Shown piece after piece: positions 52,612 to 60,629 of a DNA stretch of 64,000 bases. Position 1 is the first letter of the stretch, and the number at the start of each line of letters is the position of its first letter. The DNA lies in NCBI RefSeq assembly GCF_022808775.1, contig NZ_JAKZLA010000003.1, positions 1 through 64,000 of the forward strand. Reading direction: 5' to 3'. The notes below the pieces were generated by a model. It had not been told where the DNA came from. It did not search any database and worked only from the letters and a program-made list of their open reading frames with translations. A program made the translations under genes and the position numbers. This DNA comes from Geothrix terrae (GTDB lineage: Bacteria; Acidobacteriota; Holophagae; Holophagales; Holophagaceae).

Positions 52612-53427
52612 TCATCCCAGTCCCGCCGCCACCTGGGTGGCGCGCTCGATGCCGCGGGCCACGACGGAGCGGATGCGGCCATCCTCCAGGGCCAGGAGGC
52701 CGGCGATGGTGCAGCCGGCGGGGGTGGTGACGTCGTCCTTGAGGGCGGCGGGGTGGCGGCCCGTCTCCAGCACCATGGCGGCGGCCCCCAGGGTCATCTG
52801 GGCCGCCAGCTCCACGGCCACGGCCCGCGGCAGGCCGCACTGGACGCCGCCTTCGGCCAGGGCCTCCAGGATGACGAACATGAAGGCCGGGCCGCTGGCG
52901 CTGAGGCCCGTGACGGCGTCCATGTGGCGCTCGTCCAGGTCCATGACCCGGCCCAGGGGCTCGAAGAGGGCCCGGGCCTGGGCCAGCTGGGCCTCGGTGA
53001 CCCCCTGCCCCGCCGCCAGCACCGTCATGCCCCGGCGGATGGAGCAGGGCGTGTTGGGCATGGCCCGCACCAGGGGCGTGCCTGCGGGCGTGTGGGCCGC
53101 CAGGAAGTCCAGGGTCGTGCCCGCCGCGATGGAGACCACCAGGGGGTGGTGGTCCAGAGCCCCCGACGCGGACAGACCCGCCAGCAGGCCCTTCAGCTCC
53201 TTCGGCTTCACGCAGAGCAGCACCAGCTCCGCATGGCGGACAGCCTCGTCCGCATCGCTCGAGAGCGCGATGCCCAGGGCCTCGGCCCGGGCCCGGGCCG
53301 CGCCCGGGTGCCGCGTGGCCGCGTGGATGCGGCTGGCGGGATAGCCGGACGCCTCCACCAGGCCGGCGCTGATGGCCTGGCCCATGGTGCCGAAACCGAG
53401 GATGGCGAGACGGGGATGGCGGCTCAT
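52612..53427 (-). CDS. proC: pyrroline-5-carboxylate reductase
   Basis: The 271-residue enzyme makes proline from pyrroline-5-carboxylate using NAD(P)H. The Rossmann motif LAILGFGTMGQAIS is at the N-terminus, LLCVKPKELKGLL and VSIAAGTTLDFLA are mid-domain, and VRAMPNTPCSIRRGMTVLA plus the C-terminal TGLSASGPAFMFVILEALA and DDVTTPAGCTIAGL signatures are typical. AAGGAG precedes the ATG. A rho-independent terminator with a possible leader peptide lies just upstream, suggesting attenuation. Confidence 0.96.
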   Translation of the reverse strand: MSRHPRLAILGFGTMGQAISAGLVEASGYPASRIHAATRHPGAARARAEALGIALSSDADEAVRHAELVLLCVKPKELKGLLAGLSASGALDHHPLVVSIAAGTTLDFLAAHTPAGTPLVRAMPNTPCSIRRGMTVLAAGQGVTEAQLAQARALFEPLGRVMDLDERHMDAVTGLSASGPAFMFVILEALAEGGVQCGLPRAVAVELAAQMTLGAAAMVLETGRHPAALKDDVTTPAGCTIAGLLALEDGRIRSVVARGIERATQVAAGLG

Positions 53428-53444
53428 GCGCGCTCCTTGGAACG

Positions 53445-53575
53445 AAAAACCCCCGCCGAGGGGGCGGGGGTGGATGGCGGGACCTGGATCCAGGTCAGCC
53501 GATCATGCGACTCCCCCCCGCACGCAAGGTGCTAGGGCGCGGGTGGATGGCCGGAATGAGGATCATGCGGATCAC
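53445..53575 (-). promoter_or_regulatory. candidate proC leader: peptide, hairpins and terminator
   Basis: On the minus strand, TTATAG (53575-53580) precedes a 23-codon ORF (53495-53566) reading MILIPAIHPRPSTLRAGG and ending SRMIG, with three Pro codons. Its TGA overlaps a 16-bp palindrome GACCTGGATCCAGGTC (53481-53496). An 8-bp stem CCCCCGCC/GGCGGGGG followed by TTTTT (53445-53470) is a textbook terminator 18 bp before proC. This order suits transcription attenuation but is inference. Confidence 0.45.
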
Positions 53576-53611
53576 TATAACCCTTCCGGACCTCCCGGCG
53601 GGCGGAAACCG

Positions 53612-53956
53612 CTACTGGTCCCGGCCCTGATCCAGGGTCCACCAGGGGCAGGCGCCCAGGTCTGAGACCACGAAGCCCTGCCGCATCTCGGAGATGAGCT
53701 GGAACTGTGTGCCGACCGGCGTGTGGAAGCCCGTGGTGATCTCGCCGGGCCCCGAGCGGACGCCGAAGAAGAAGTCCGCCTGCTCCAGACCCAGGCGCAG
53801 GATCGTCTCCTGGATGGCCTCCCGCTGGTCCATGCCCTCGGGAATGCCCTGGATCACCTGCACCGCGTCGCCCGCGATGATGGTGGGGGCGTAGGCCTCG
53901 GCGCCCTGGTCCTCCAGCACGGCCAGGGTGATGTGGGTGAACTCCTGGAGGTCCAT
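53612..53956 (-). CDS. hypothetical protein downstream of gltX
   Basis: The 114-residue protein is unrecognised. It starts MDLQEFTHITLAVLEDQGA and looks like a small soluble alpha/beta protein with strands AYAPTIIAGDAVQVIQG and ADFFFGVRSGPGE, ending in an aromatic-rich PWWTLDQGRDQ. Its ATG overlaps the gltX stop (TGATG), so translation is probably coupled to gltX. No membrane or signal sequence is visible. Confidence 0.72.
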   Translation of the reverse strand: MDLQEFTHITLAVLEDQGAEAYAPTIIAGDAVQVIQGIPEGMDQREAIQETILRLGLEQADFFFGVRSGPGEITTGFHTPVGTQFQLISEMRQGFVVSDLGACPWWTLDQGRDQ

Positions 53957-55428
53957 CAGAGCCACTTCGCCAGCCGCGCGGCCACTTCCTCCCGGCCCAC
54001 CAGCATGAGGGTGTCGAAGATGCCCGGGCTGACCGGCTTCCCGCAGAGGGCCACGCGGAGGGCCTGGGCCAGGTCCTTGGTCTTCAGGCCGTGGCGCTCC
54101 AGGATGGCGTTGAAGCCGGCCTCCAGGCCCTCGTGGCTGTAGTCCGTGAGCGCCGCGACCTCCCGCAGCGCGGGCTTGACGGCCGCGGTCATGAACTTCT
54201 CCACGGCCTTCTCGTCGAAGGCGGCGGGCCGCTCGAAGGCGAAGCGCAGGGCCTCGGCCATGTCCGTGAGCGACTTGCCCTTCTGGGTGGCCTGGATGGC
54301 CTGGGCGCGCCATGCCTCGGGTTTCTGCTCCCAGCTCTCAGGCACGAAGGGTCTGAGATGCGGCTCCAGCTCCTGCCAAGTGGCCCTCTGGATGAGCTTC
54401 TGGTTCAGCCACTGCAGCTTGTCCATGTCGAAGCGGGCTGCGCTCTTCTGGCAATCCGCCAGGTCGAAGAGCTGGATCATCTGCTCGTCCGTGAGCAGCT
54501 CCTCCTCGGCGCTCTCCACGGCCCTGCCGTCGATCTTGGGCGTCCAGGACAGCCGGGCCAGGGCGAGACGCACCGCGGAGGGCAGCAGGCCCATGGCCTG
54601 GTACTCCGTGATGCTGGTGGCGCCGTGGCGCTTGCTGAGCTTGGCGCCATCCGCCCCCAGGATCATGGGCACGTGGGCGAAGGCCGGCAGGTCGTAGCCG
54701 AAGGCGGCAAACAGCGGGATCTGCTTGGGCGTGTTGTTCAGGTGGTCGTCGCCGCGGATGACGTGGGTGACCTCCATGTGGGTGTCGTCCACCACCACGC
54801 AGAAGTTGTAGGTGGGAACGCCGATCTCGCCGGGCCCGTCGCCCGTGCGGGCGATGATCCAGTCGTCCAGGCTCTCGGCGGGGAAGCGGGTCTCGCCCTT
54901 GATGAGGTCGGGCACGACGATGTCGCCATCCACGGGCATGCGGAAGCGGATGGCCGCGGACTCGCTGGCGTCGTGGTTCGCGTCGGCGCAGCCCTTCCCC
55001 GCGTCCAGCCCGCGGTTGTACTGGAAGACCTTGCCGGCGGCCTCCACGGCCTTGCGGCGCTCGTCCAGGGCCTCCTTCGAACAGCGGCAGCGGTAGGCCA
55101 GGCCCTTGTCCAGGAGCTCCTGGATCTTGGCCTTGTACATGTCCATGCGCTGCATCTGGCGGTAGGGGCCGTGGGGTCCCTTCCACTGGCCGGGATCGCC
55201 CACGATCGGCCCCTCGTCCCAGTCCAGGCCGCACCAGGCCATGCCTTCCTCGATGATGCGGATGTTGTCGTCGGTGCTGCGGGAGAGGTCCGTGTCCTCG
55301 ATGCGCAGGATGAAGCGGCCTCCGTGCCGGCGGGCGTAGAGCCAGCAGAACAGCGCCGTGCGGACCCCCCCGATGTGGAGCATGCCGGTGGGGGACGGAG
55401 CGAAGCGGGTGACGACCTGGCGGGACAT
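53956..55428 (-). CDS. gltX: glutamyl-tRNA synthetase
   Basis: The 490-residue class I synthetase charges tRNA-Glu with glutamate. RFAPSPTGMLHIGGVRTALF contains the HIGH-type motif, FILRIEDTDLSRS is the Glu-binding segment, and GAKLSKRHGATSI the KMSKS loop. A zinc-binding-like CRCSKEALDERRKA segment is present. The C-terminal anticodon domain ends WLAKRAA-like (VAARLAKWL). With glnS nearby, it is likely a discriminating GluRS, but that cannot be decided from sequence alone. Confidence 0.97.
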   Translation of the reverse strand: MSRQVVTRFAPSPTGMLHIGGVRTALFCWLYARRHGGRFILRIEDTDLSRSTDDNIRIIEEGMAWCGLDWDEGPIVGDPGQWKGPHGPYRQMQRMDMYKAKIQELLDKGLAYRCRCSKEALDERRKAVEAAGKVFQYNRGLDAGKGCADANHDASESAAIRFRMPVDGDIVVPDLIKGETRFPAESLDDWIIARTGDGPGEIGVPTYNFCVVVDDTHMEVTHVIRGDDHLNNTPKQIPLFAAFGYDLPAFAHVPMILGADGAKLSKRHGATSITEYQAMGLLPSAVRLALARLSWTPKIDGRAVESAEEELLTDEQMIQLFDLADCQKSAARFDMDKLQWLNQKLIQRATWQELEPHLRPFVPESWEQKPEAWRAQAIQATQKGKSLTDMAEALRFAFERPAAFDEKAVEKFMTAAVKPALREVAALTDYSHEGLEAGFNAILERHGLKTKDLAQALRVALCGKPVSPGIFDTLMLVGREEVAARLAKWL

Positions 55429-55439
55429 GGAAGGGCTCC

Positions 55440-55525
55440 GGGCTATCAGCTATCGGCGGTCAGCTATCAGACAAAACAGCGGGCGCCATCGGCGCCCGAC
55501 TGAAAGCTGAGAGCTGATAGCCGAC
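55440..55525. terminator. long nested hairpin between gltX and the MglA-like gene
   Basis: GGGCGCC/GGCGCCC (55481-55487, 55491-55497) form an inner hairpin. GCTATCAGCT (55442-55451) and AGCTGATAGC (55512-55521) are a perfect 10-bp outer inverted repeat. The pair lies directly after the MglA-like gene stop on the minus strand and probably terminates its transcript. Confidence 0.6.
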
Positions 55526-55528
55526 AGC

Positions 55529-56413
55529 TTATTTAATATACAACTTCAGCTTGATCTCCACCGGGGAATCGCCGCTGAAGAGGCTGCGGTCCAACACGAT
55601 GGGCACCTCCACGACGCTGCGGTGGGGCATGTGCGTGGGAGCGGGGGCATGGGCCGGCGAGAAGGCGGAGTCCACGGGGAATTCGTCGATCTCTTCCAGC
55701 AGCTCGCCCGCGGACAGCTCCTCCACCTCCAGGGGCTTGGAATCCATGGCGGGGGTCGGGGGAGGTGGTGGTGGTGGCGGCGCTCCTCCCGTCAGGACAG
55801 TCTGGGGCTCCTCGACCACGCCGCCGCCGTACTTCTCGGCGAGGCTCTTCAGCACCAGCCGGGCCACGCCCGAGAGCGTCTCCTTGACCCCCTCGCCCCG
55901 CATGGCGCAGGCCTCGAAGGTGGGCACGCTGAAGAGGTTGATCTCCTTGTCCAGGGTGCCGATGGGCAGCGCGTTCGGCGTGTCCCGCTTGTTCCACTGG
56001 ATGACGTGGGGGATCTTCGACAGGTCGGTGCCCTGCTCCTTGAGGTTGGCGATGAGGTTCTGGAAGCTCTCCTTGTTGCTTTCCAGGGCCGGGGCCTGGG
56101 AATCCGCCACGAACACCACCGCATCGGCGCCGCGGAGCACCAGCTTGCGGGTAGCGTCGTAGAAGACCTGGCCGGGCACGGTGTAGAGCTGGACGCGGGT
56201 CTTCATGCCCCGGATGGTCCCGAGGTCGATGGGCAGGAAGTCGAAGAAGAGGGTGCGGTCCGTCTGGGTGGCCAGCGACAGCATCTTGCCGCGCCCCTCG
56301 CCGGGCAGCGTGTCGTAGATGTGCTGGAGGTTGGTCGTCTTCCCGCAGAGGCCAGGCCCGTAGTAGACGATCTTCGCCGTCAACTCCTTCGTGGCCGCGT
56401 TGAAAAGCACCAT
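55529..56413 (-). CDS. MglA-like small GTPase with proline-rich C-terminal extension
   Basis: The 294-residue protein has an N-terminal MglA-type Ras-like GTPase domain (about 1-195). The P-loop is GPGLCGKTTN (19-28), the switch/G3 region is LYTVPGQVFYDATRKLVLRG, and the G4 motif is QWNKRDTPNAL. MglA proteins set cell polarity and drive gliding or twitching motility. The C-terminal 95 residues are added: a GGAPPPPPPPPTPA linker, an acidic LEVEELSAGELLEEIDEFP stretch and a short strand-rich end. Classical MglA lacks this tail. No mglB (roadblock) gene is adjacent. The ATG at 56413 is chosen over a longer lead. Confidence 0.87.
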   Translation of the reverse strand: MVLFNAATKELTAKIVYYGPGLCGKTTNLQHIYDTLPGEGRGKMLSLATQTDRTLFFDFLPIDLGTIRGMKTRVQLYTVPGQVFYDATRKLVLRGADAVVFVADSQAPALESNKESFQNLIANLKEQGTDLSKIPHVIQWNKRDTPNALPIGTLDKEINLFSVPTFEACAMRGEGVKETLSGVARLVLKSLAEKYGGGVVEEPQTVLTGGAPPPPPPPPTPAMDSKPLEVEELSAGELLEEIDEFPVDSAFSPAHAPAPTHMPHRSVVEVPIVLDRSLFSGDSPVEIKLKLYIK

Positions 56414-56577
56414 GCTGCACCCTCGCGATTCATTCGCGTGATCTTCTGGGAAGATTGGCCGCTCCACCCAAACCCGTCAAGAAAGAACCGATATGGGGCT
56501 TCCACCCCCAATGAGCCGCCACGATGGCGGAGGGATGCGCTAAACTTCCCGCCATCCCACCTTCCCCGAGGGTTTCC

Positions 56578-57558
56578 ATGGCCAAGCTGCTGGTGCACGA
56601 AAGCGCGGGTACCCGCGAATTCGAGATCGTGGACGAGGAAGTCCACATGGGACGCGAGCTGGACAACACCCTGCGGCTCCCGGACCCCAGCATCAGCCGC
56701 CATCACTGCGTCCTGCGCAAGATGGGCGGAGGCTATGAGATCCAGGACCTCCAGAGCAGCAACGGCGTGCTCGTGAACGGCAACCGGGTGCAGTCCTCGC
56801 CCCTGCGGAACGGGGATCGCATCACCCTGGGCCAGGTGCAGCTCACCTTCCAGGATCCCCAGTCCGAGGTCGGCGCCACGGTGGCGGTGGCCCGCGAAAG
56901 CGCGGCCAAGCCCCCCCTCGGCACCGTGCGGATGTCCGCGGATGAGCTGGCCGCCATCCATGCCGGGAAGGCCCCGGCCGAGGATCCCGCGGTGCCCATC
57001 CAGCCCTCCACCGGCCCCATGCCCACCCCGGGGAAGCTCGTCCCTCCGGTGCCACCTGTGGCTCCGCCTCCGGCGCCCCGGCCCGCGGCTCCCTCCCGGC
57101 CTCCCGAACAGTCCTTCCTCGGCTCCCTCCTGCCCTCCATCCCCGACGACGCCGTGACCGTGGGCGAACGCGGCGACCTGGTGAACCGGCTCCTGGCCGT
57201 CCTCATCGACGCCGTGCCGGCGGTGCTCATCTCCATGGCCTTCATGGTCCTGTCCCACCTGCCCGTGATCGGGTGCGTCCTGATGCCCGTCAGCGTCCTC
57301 GCCCAGATCGCCTACTACTGGCTCTTCATCCCCTGGTGCGTCTCGAAATATGGCGCCAGCATCGGCAAGAAGATGATGAAGCTGCGGGTGGTGCCGGAGG
57401 GCAACCCGCAGGGCCGCATCGAGTTCGGCCCCGCCATCCTCCGCCAGATCGGCAACATCCTCGCGCTCAACCTGATCGTCCTGGCCGTGAAGGGCGACGA
57501 GCGGATCAGCCTCAGCGACATGCTGGCCAAGACCGAAGTGCTGAAAGTGGACCGCTGA
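56578..57558 (+). CDS. FHA-domain and RDD-domain membrane protein
   Basis: The 326-residue protein joins an N-terminal FHA domain (about 1-90: MGRELDNTLRLPDPSISRHH, then LQSSNGVLVNGNRV) to a Pro/Ala-rich linker (about 135-200) and a C-terminal RDD membrane domain with helices around 215-240 and 245-268. FHA domains bind phosphothreonine, so it could recruit a kinase-modified partner to the membrane. GKKMMKLRVVPEGN is the typical RDD second-half motif. Its start is divergent from the MglA-like gene and it ends 2 bp before dcd. Confidence 0.9.
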   Translation: MAKLLVHESAGTREFEIVDEEVHMGRELDNTLRLPDPSISRHHCVLRKMGGGYEIQDLQSSNGVLVNGNRVQSSPLRNGDRITLGQVQLTFQDPQSEVGATVAVARESAAKPPLGTVRMSADELAAIHAGKAPAEDPAVPIQPSTGPMPTPGKLVPPVPPVAPPPAPRPAAPSRPPEQSFLGSLLPSIPDDAVTVGERGDLVNRLLAVLIDAVPAVLISMAFMVLSHLPVIGCVLMPVSVLAQIAYYWLFIPWCVSKYGASIGKKMMKLRVVPEGNPQGRIEFGPAILRQIGNILALNLIVLAVKGDERISLSDMLAKTEVLKVDR

Positions 57559-57560
57559 CG

Positions 57561-58088
57561 GTGATCCTCACCGGCAAGCAGATCCTCGAGGCCCGGAACC
57601 AGGGGAAGATCCGCATCGATCCCTGGTCCGACCGGCAGTTGAACCCCAACAGCTACAACCTGCGCCTGGGGGATGACCTGGCCGTCTACACCGAGCGCGA
57701 GCTCGACATGGCCAAGCCCAACGGCATCGAGTTCCTGAAGATCCCCGCGGAGGGCCTGCTGCTCCAGCCCGGCACGCTCTACCTGGGGCGCACGCTGGAA
57801 TACACGGAGACCCACGGCATGGTGCCCATGCTGGAGGGCCGCAGCAGCGTGGGGCGCCTGGGCCTCTTCGTCCACGTCACCGCCGGCTTCGGCGACATCG
57901 GCTTCTGCGGCTTCTGGACCCTGGAGATCAGCTGCATCCAGCCCGTGCGCATCTACGCCGGCGTGGGCATCTGCCAGATCTTCTACCACACCGTCAGCGG
58001 CGAGTATGAGAGCTACGAATCCGGGAAGTACCAGCGCAACTCCGGCATCCAGCCGTCGATGCTGTGGAAGGACTTCGTGAAGGAATGA
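57561..58088 (+). CDS. dcd: dCTP deaminase
   Basis: The 175-residue enzyme converts dCTP to dUTP for thymidylate synthesis. MLEGRSSVGRLGLFVHVTAG and FGDIGFCGFWTLEI carry the active-site Ser-Arg and Glu of the family, and LNPNSYNLRLGDDL and YESGKYQRNSGIQPSML are also diagnostic. The GTG at 57561 is the start because it gives the conserved MILTGKQIL N-terminus; longer reading frames overlap the FHA-RDD gene. Confidence 0.95.
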   Translation: MILTGKQILEARNQGKIRIDPWSDRQLNPNSYNLRLGDDLAVYTERELDMAKPNGIEFLKIPAEGLLLQPGTLYLGRTLEYTETHGMVPMLEGRSSVGRLGLFVHVTAGFGDIGFCGFWTLEISCIQPVRIYAGVGICQIFYHTVSGEYESYESGKYQRNSGIQPSMLWKDFVKE

Positions 58089-58499
58089 TCAGGACTGGGT
58101 CTGGAGCACCCAGATCCAGTTGGCCAGCAGCAGGGTGACCCCCACGGCCAAGAGGACGCCCCGTTCCCGCAGGGATGCCGCCACGCGCAGCGTCCGCCCC
58201 GTGGCCAGCCGCGTCAGCAGCCACAAGGCCGCCAGGCCCAAGCCGAGGGCCACCAGTGGATTCAGGCGCAAGGCGCCGGCCCAGTCCCCGTGCGTGAAGG
58301 CCAGCACCACCCGGGTGCTGCCGCAGGTGGGACAGGGATGTCCGGATAGCCGGTGGAACAGGCAGGTCTCGACGGAAGGGGCACCCCGCCGCTCCAGCAG
58401 CACGCCTCCCAGCACCAACAGGAGCCAGCATCCCACCAGCGCCGCGGCCCACCCTGGGGGCCGCGGCAGCCGGGGGGATCGTTCCCAGTGGAAGTGCAC
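58089..58499 (-). CDS. DUF2752-family membrane protein
   Basis: The 136-residue protein has three helices and the DUF2752 core: TCLFHRLSGHPCPTCGSTR (about 46-64), with the paired cysteines of a CPxCG motif, followed by GDWAGALRLNPLVALGLGL. The family is widespread with unknown function. The GTG at 58499 is the chosen start; longer frames run into the neighbouring gene. Convergent with dcd. Confidence 0.82.
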   Translation of the reverse strand: MHFHWERSPRLPRPPGWAAALVGCWLLLVLGGVLLERRGAPSVETCLFHRLSGHPCPTCGSTRVVLAFTHGDWAGALRLNPLVALGLGLAALWLLTRLATGRTLRVAASLRERGVLLAVGVTLLLANWIWVLQTQS

Positions 58500-58513
58500 C
58501 GGGGAGTCTCGGA

Positions 58514-58804
58514 TCAGTGGTGGCTCATCGCTCCGAGGGCGGCCATGCCGCCGAAGAACACCGCCCAGATGAGGCCGAGGATACCCAGCACGCAGCCGAT
58601 GATCCCGAGGATCTTGGCGGCCTTGGTGAGGCCTTCGCCGCTGGGATCCATCTTGCCTTCGGCCATGGCCTTGAGATCGCTGCTGCCCATGACCCACGCG
58701 AGGATGGCGAAGATGATGCAGCAGAGGAGGCCGAGGATGCCGAACACCAGCAGCATGGTGCCCCGGTGGGCCTTCACCGGCGCGGCGGACGTGTAGTCGT
58801 TCAT
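58514..58804 (-). CDS. small DUF4190-type membrane protein
   Basis: The 96-residue protein has two hydrophobic helices (about 17-38 and 65-86). The first contains the FGILGLLCCIIFAILAWVMG pattern and is followed by the DLKAMAEGKMDPSGEGLTKA loop common to DUF4190 proteins. The role is unknown. It lies 14 bp upstream of the DUF2752 gene on the same strand. Confidence 0.82.
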   Translation of the reverse strand: MNDYTSAAPVKAHRGTMLLVFGILGLLCCIIFAILAWVMGSSDLKAMAEGKMDPSGEGLTKAAKILGIIGCVLGILGLIWAVFFGGMAALGAMSHH

Positions 58805-58914
58805 GGGGGCTCCTGGGAGCAGATGGGACCGGGGTTGACCCGGAAAGGGTTGGGGATGGGCCCAGTCTAAGGGGATTCCAGGGGACTTGGCCAGGGCCGG
58901 TCCATCAAATCACT

Positions 58915-60528
58915 TCAGGCTTTTCCCGCTCCCACCGTCGGCCGGTCCTCTTCCCACAGCACCTCAAAGGGGCGCACCTCATGCTCGATGCCCTTGAGCA
59001 GGGATCCCTCCAGCTGCCGCAGGCGGGCCGGGCCCACCAGCTCGGCCGTCCGGGGCCCGATGACGATCTGGCCGGGTCGGGCCACACCGCTCTCCAGGCG
59101 GGAGGCCAGGTTCACGGTGCTGCCCATGACCGTGTAGTCCATGCGCTTCTCGCAGCCGATGTCGCCCGCGAAGGCCTCGCCGCTGTTGATGCCGATCCGC
59201 ATCTTCAGCTCGGGGTAGCCCTCGGGCCGAGCTTCGTTCAGGGCCCGCAGGGTCTCTTGCATGGCCGCGGCAGCCTCCACCGCGTGGCGGGCATGGCCGG
59301 GATCGGGGTTGGGCGCGCCGAAGAAGGCCATGATGGCATCGCCGATGTACTTGTCGAGGGTGCCCCCCCGGCTGAAGATCTGGTCCGTCATGGCCTCGAA
59401 GGTGCGGTTCAGGATGCCCGCCAGCACCAGAGGTTCCATGCCTTCGCTCATGCGCGTGAAGCCCGAGATGTCGGCGAAGAGCACGCTGATCTGGCAGCGC
59501 TGGGCCTGGAGGGCTGGAGCCTCCTTGCTCTGGCTGGACTTGAGGATCTGGTCCACCACGGCCGGGCTGTGGTACCGCTCCAGGCGCTGGCGGAACTTGG
59601 CCTCCCGCTCGCGCTGGATGCCCACGGCGGCGAAGTTGGCCATGGCGCTCAGCAGGTGCTCGTCCTCCCGCTTGAAGCCGCCCTTGCTGAGGCTGGTCTC
59701 CAGGTAGATCACCCCCAGCGACTGGTTCTCCACGATGAGGGGCGCGCAGAGGGCCGAGGTGATGCCATGGATCTTGATGCTCTCCCCGGCGCTGAAGCGG
59801 GGGTCCATGCGGGCATCGGTGGTGAGGATGGCCACCCGGTCCTTCATGGCCGTGCGGGCGATGGTGCGGCTGATGGGGTTGGCGTTCTGACCCGCCTGCT
59901 CCTCCCAGACCAGCTCAGGCACCAGCTCGCCATTGGCATCCGCCAGGAGGATGAAGCCCCGCTGGCAGGGGATCTGGGCCGTCACCAGGCCCATCACGGA
60001 TTCCAGCAGCTCCGCCAGGCCCGCCGCCCGCAGCAGGGTGCCGGCCATGCTGGCGAGGCGCTGGAACAGGGTCACGGCATCGCCCGCAGGGTGCTGCCCG
60101 CCGGCCTGGGCCAGCATGGCCTCCAGGCTGGCATGAGGCACCAGGATTGAGCCGGAGGCATCGAAAGCGCGGTCCTCGAGGGAGATCTTCGGGCCGGCGG
60201 TCCGGCCCACCAGGTTCAGTCCCTGCGTCGGGGAACCGGGCACCGGCTCGGGCATCCAGCGCACCACGGCCTCGCCCAGGAGCACCGTGTCCCCGGGATG
60301 CAGGGGCGCGGGCTCGGCCAGGACCGCTCCGTTGAGCGTGGTGCCGTTCAGGGACTTCATGTCCATGACGTGAGGCTGGCCATCCTTCAGGAAGATCCGG
60401 GCGTGGACCCGGCTTACCGCGTTGGCCTGGATGCGGATGGTGGCCTGGTCGCCCCGGCCCAGGGTCACACCCTCTTCCGTGAGCGTCACGGGATGCAGGG
60501 CGCCGTCAACCTGGAGGGTGAGCTTCAT
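58915..60528 (-). CDS. adenylate/guanylate cyclase with FHA and GAF domains
   Basis: The 537-residue signalling enzyme has an N-terminal FHA domain (about 1-95: RGDQATIRIQANAVSRVHAR; MKSLNGTTLNG), a GAF sensor domain (about 150-310: CQRGFILLADANGELVPELV; GVIYLETSLSKGGF), and a C-terminal class III nucleotidyl cyclase (about 345-515). The cyclase has both metal aspartates (VLFADISGFTRMSE; KYIGDAIMAFFG) and the GINSGEAFAGDIG and MGSTVNLASRLE motifs. It is predicted soluble and would make cAMP or cGMP in response to a GAF ligand and phosphoprotein binding. Confidence 0.93.
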   Translation of the reverse strand: MKLTLQVDGALHPVTLTEEGVTLGRGDQATIRIQANAVSRVHARIFLKDGQPHVMDMKSLNGTTLNGAVLAEPAPLHPGDTVLLGEAVVRWMPEPVPGSPTQGLNLVGRTAGPKISLEDRAFDASGSILVPHASLEAMLAQAGGQHPAGDAVTLFQRLASMAGTLLRAAGLAELLESVMGLVTAQIPCQRGFILLADANGELVPELVWEEQAGQNANPISRTIARTAMKDRVAILTTDARMDPRFSAGESIKIHGITSALCAPLIVENQSLGVIYLETSLSKGGFKREDEHLLSAMANFAAVGIQREREAKFRQRLERYHSPAVVDQILKSSQSKEAPALQAQRCQISVLFADISGFTRMSEGMEPLVLAGILNRTFEAMTDQIFSRGGTLDKYIGDAIMAFFGAPNPDPGHARHAVEAAAAMQETLRALNEARPEGYPELKMRIGINSGEAFAGDIGCEKRMDYTVMGSTVNLASRLESGVARPGQIVIGPRTAELVGPARLRQLEGSLLKGIEHEVRPFEVLWEEDRPTVGAGKA

Positions 60529-60629
60529 GCGAAAACCGGGGGGAAGGGTGAGTCTAGCATGCAGGTGCTGACTTCATCGGCCGGTGGCGATAATCTATGA
60601 GGTTCCACCTGATGGTGGATGGAGGTCCG

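Noticed and set aside
53428-53611. T-box riboswitch before proC
   Set aside because: No T-box bulge sequence or specifier-loop layout is visible; the leader ORF plus terminator fits attenuation better.
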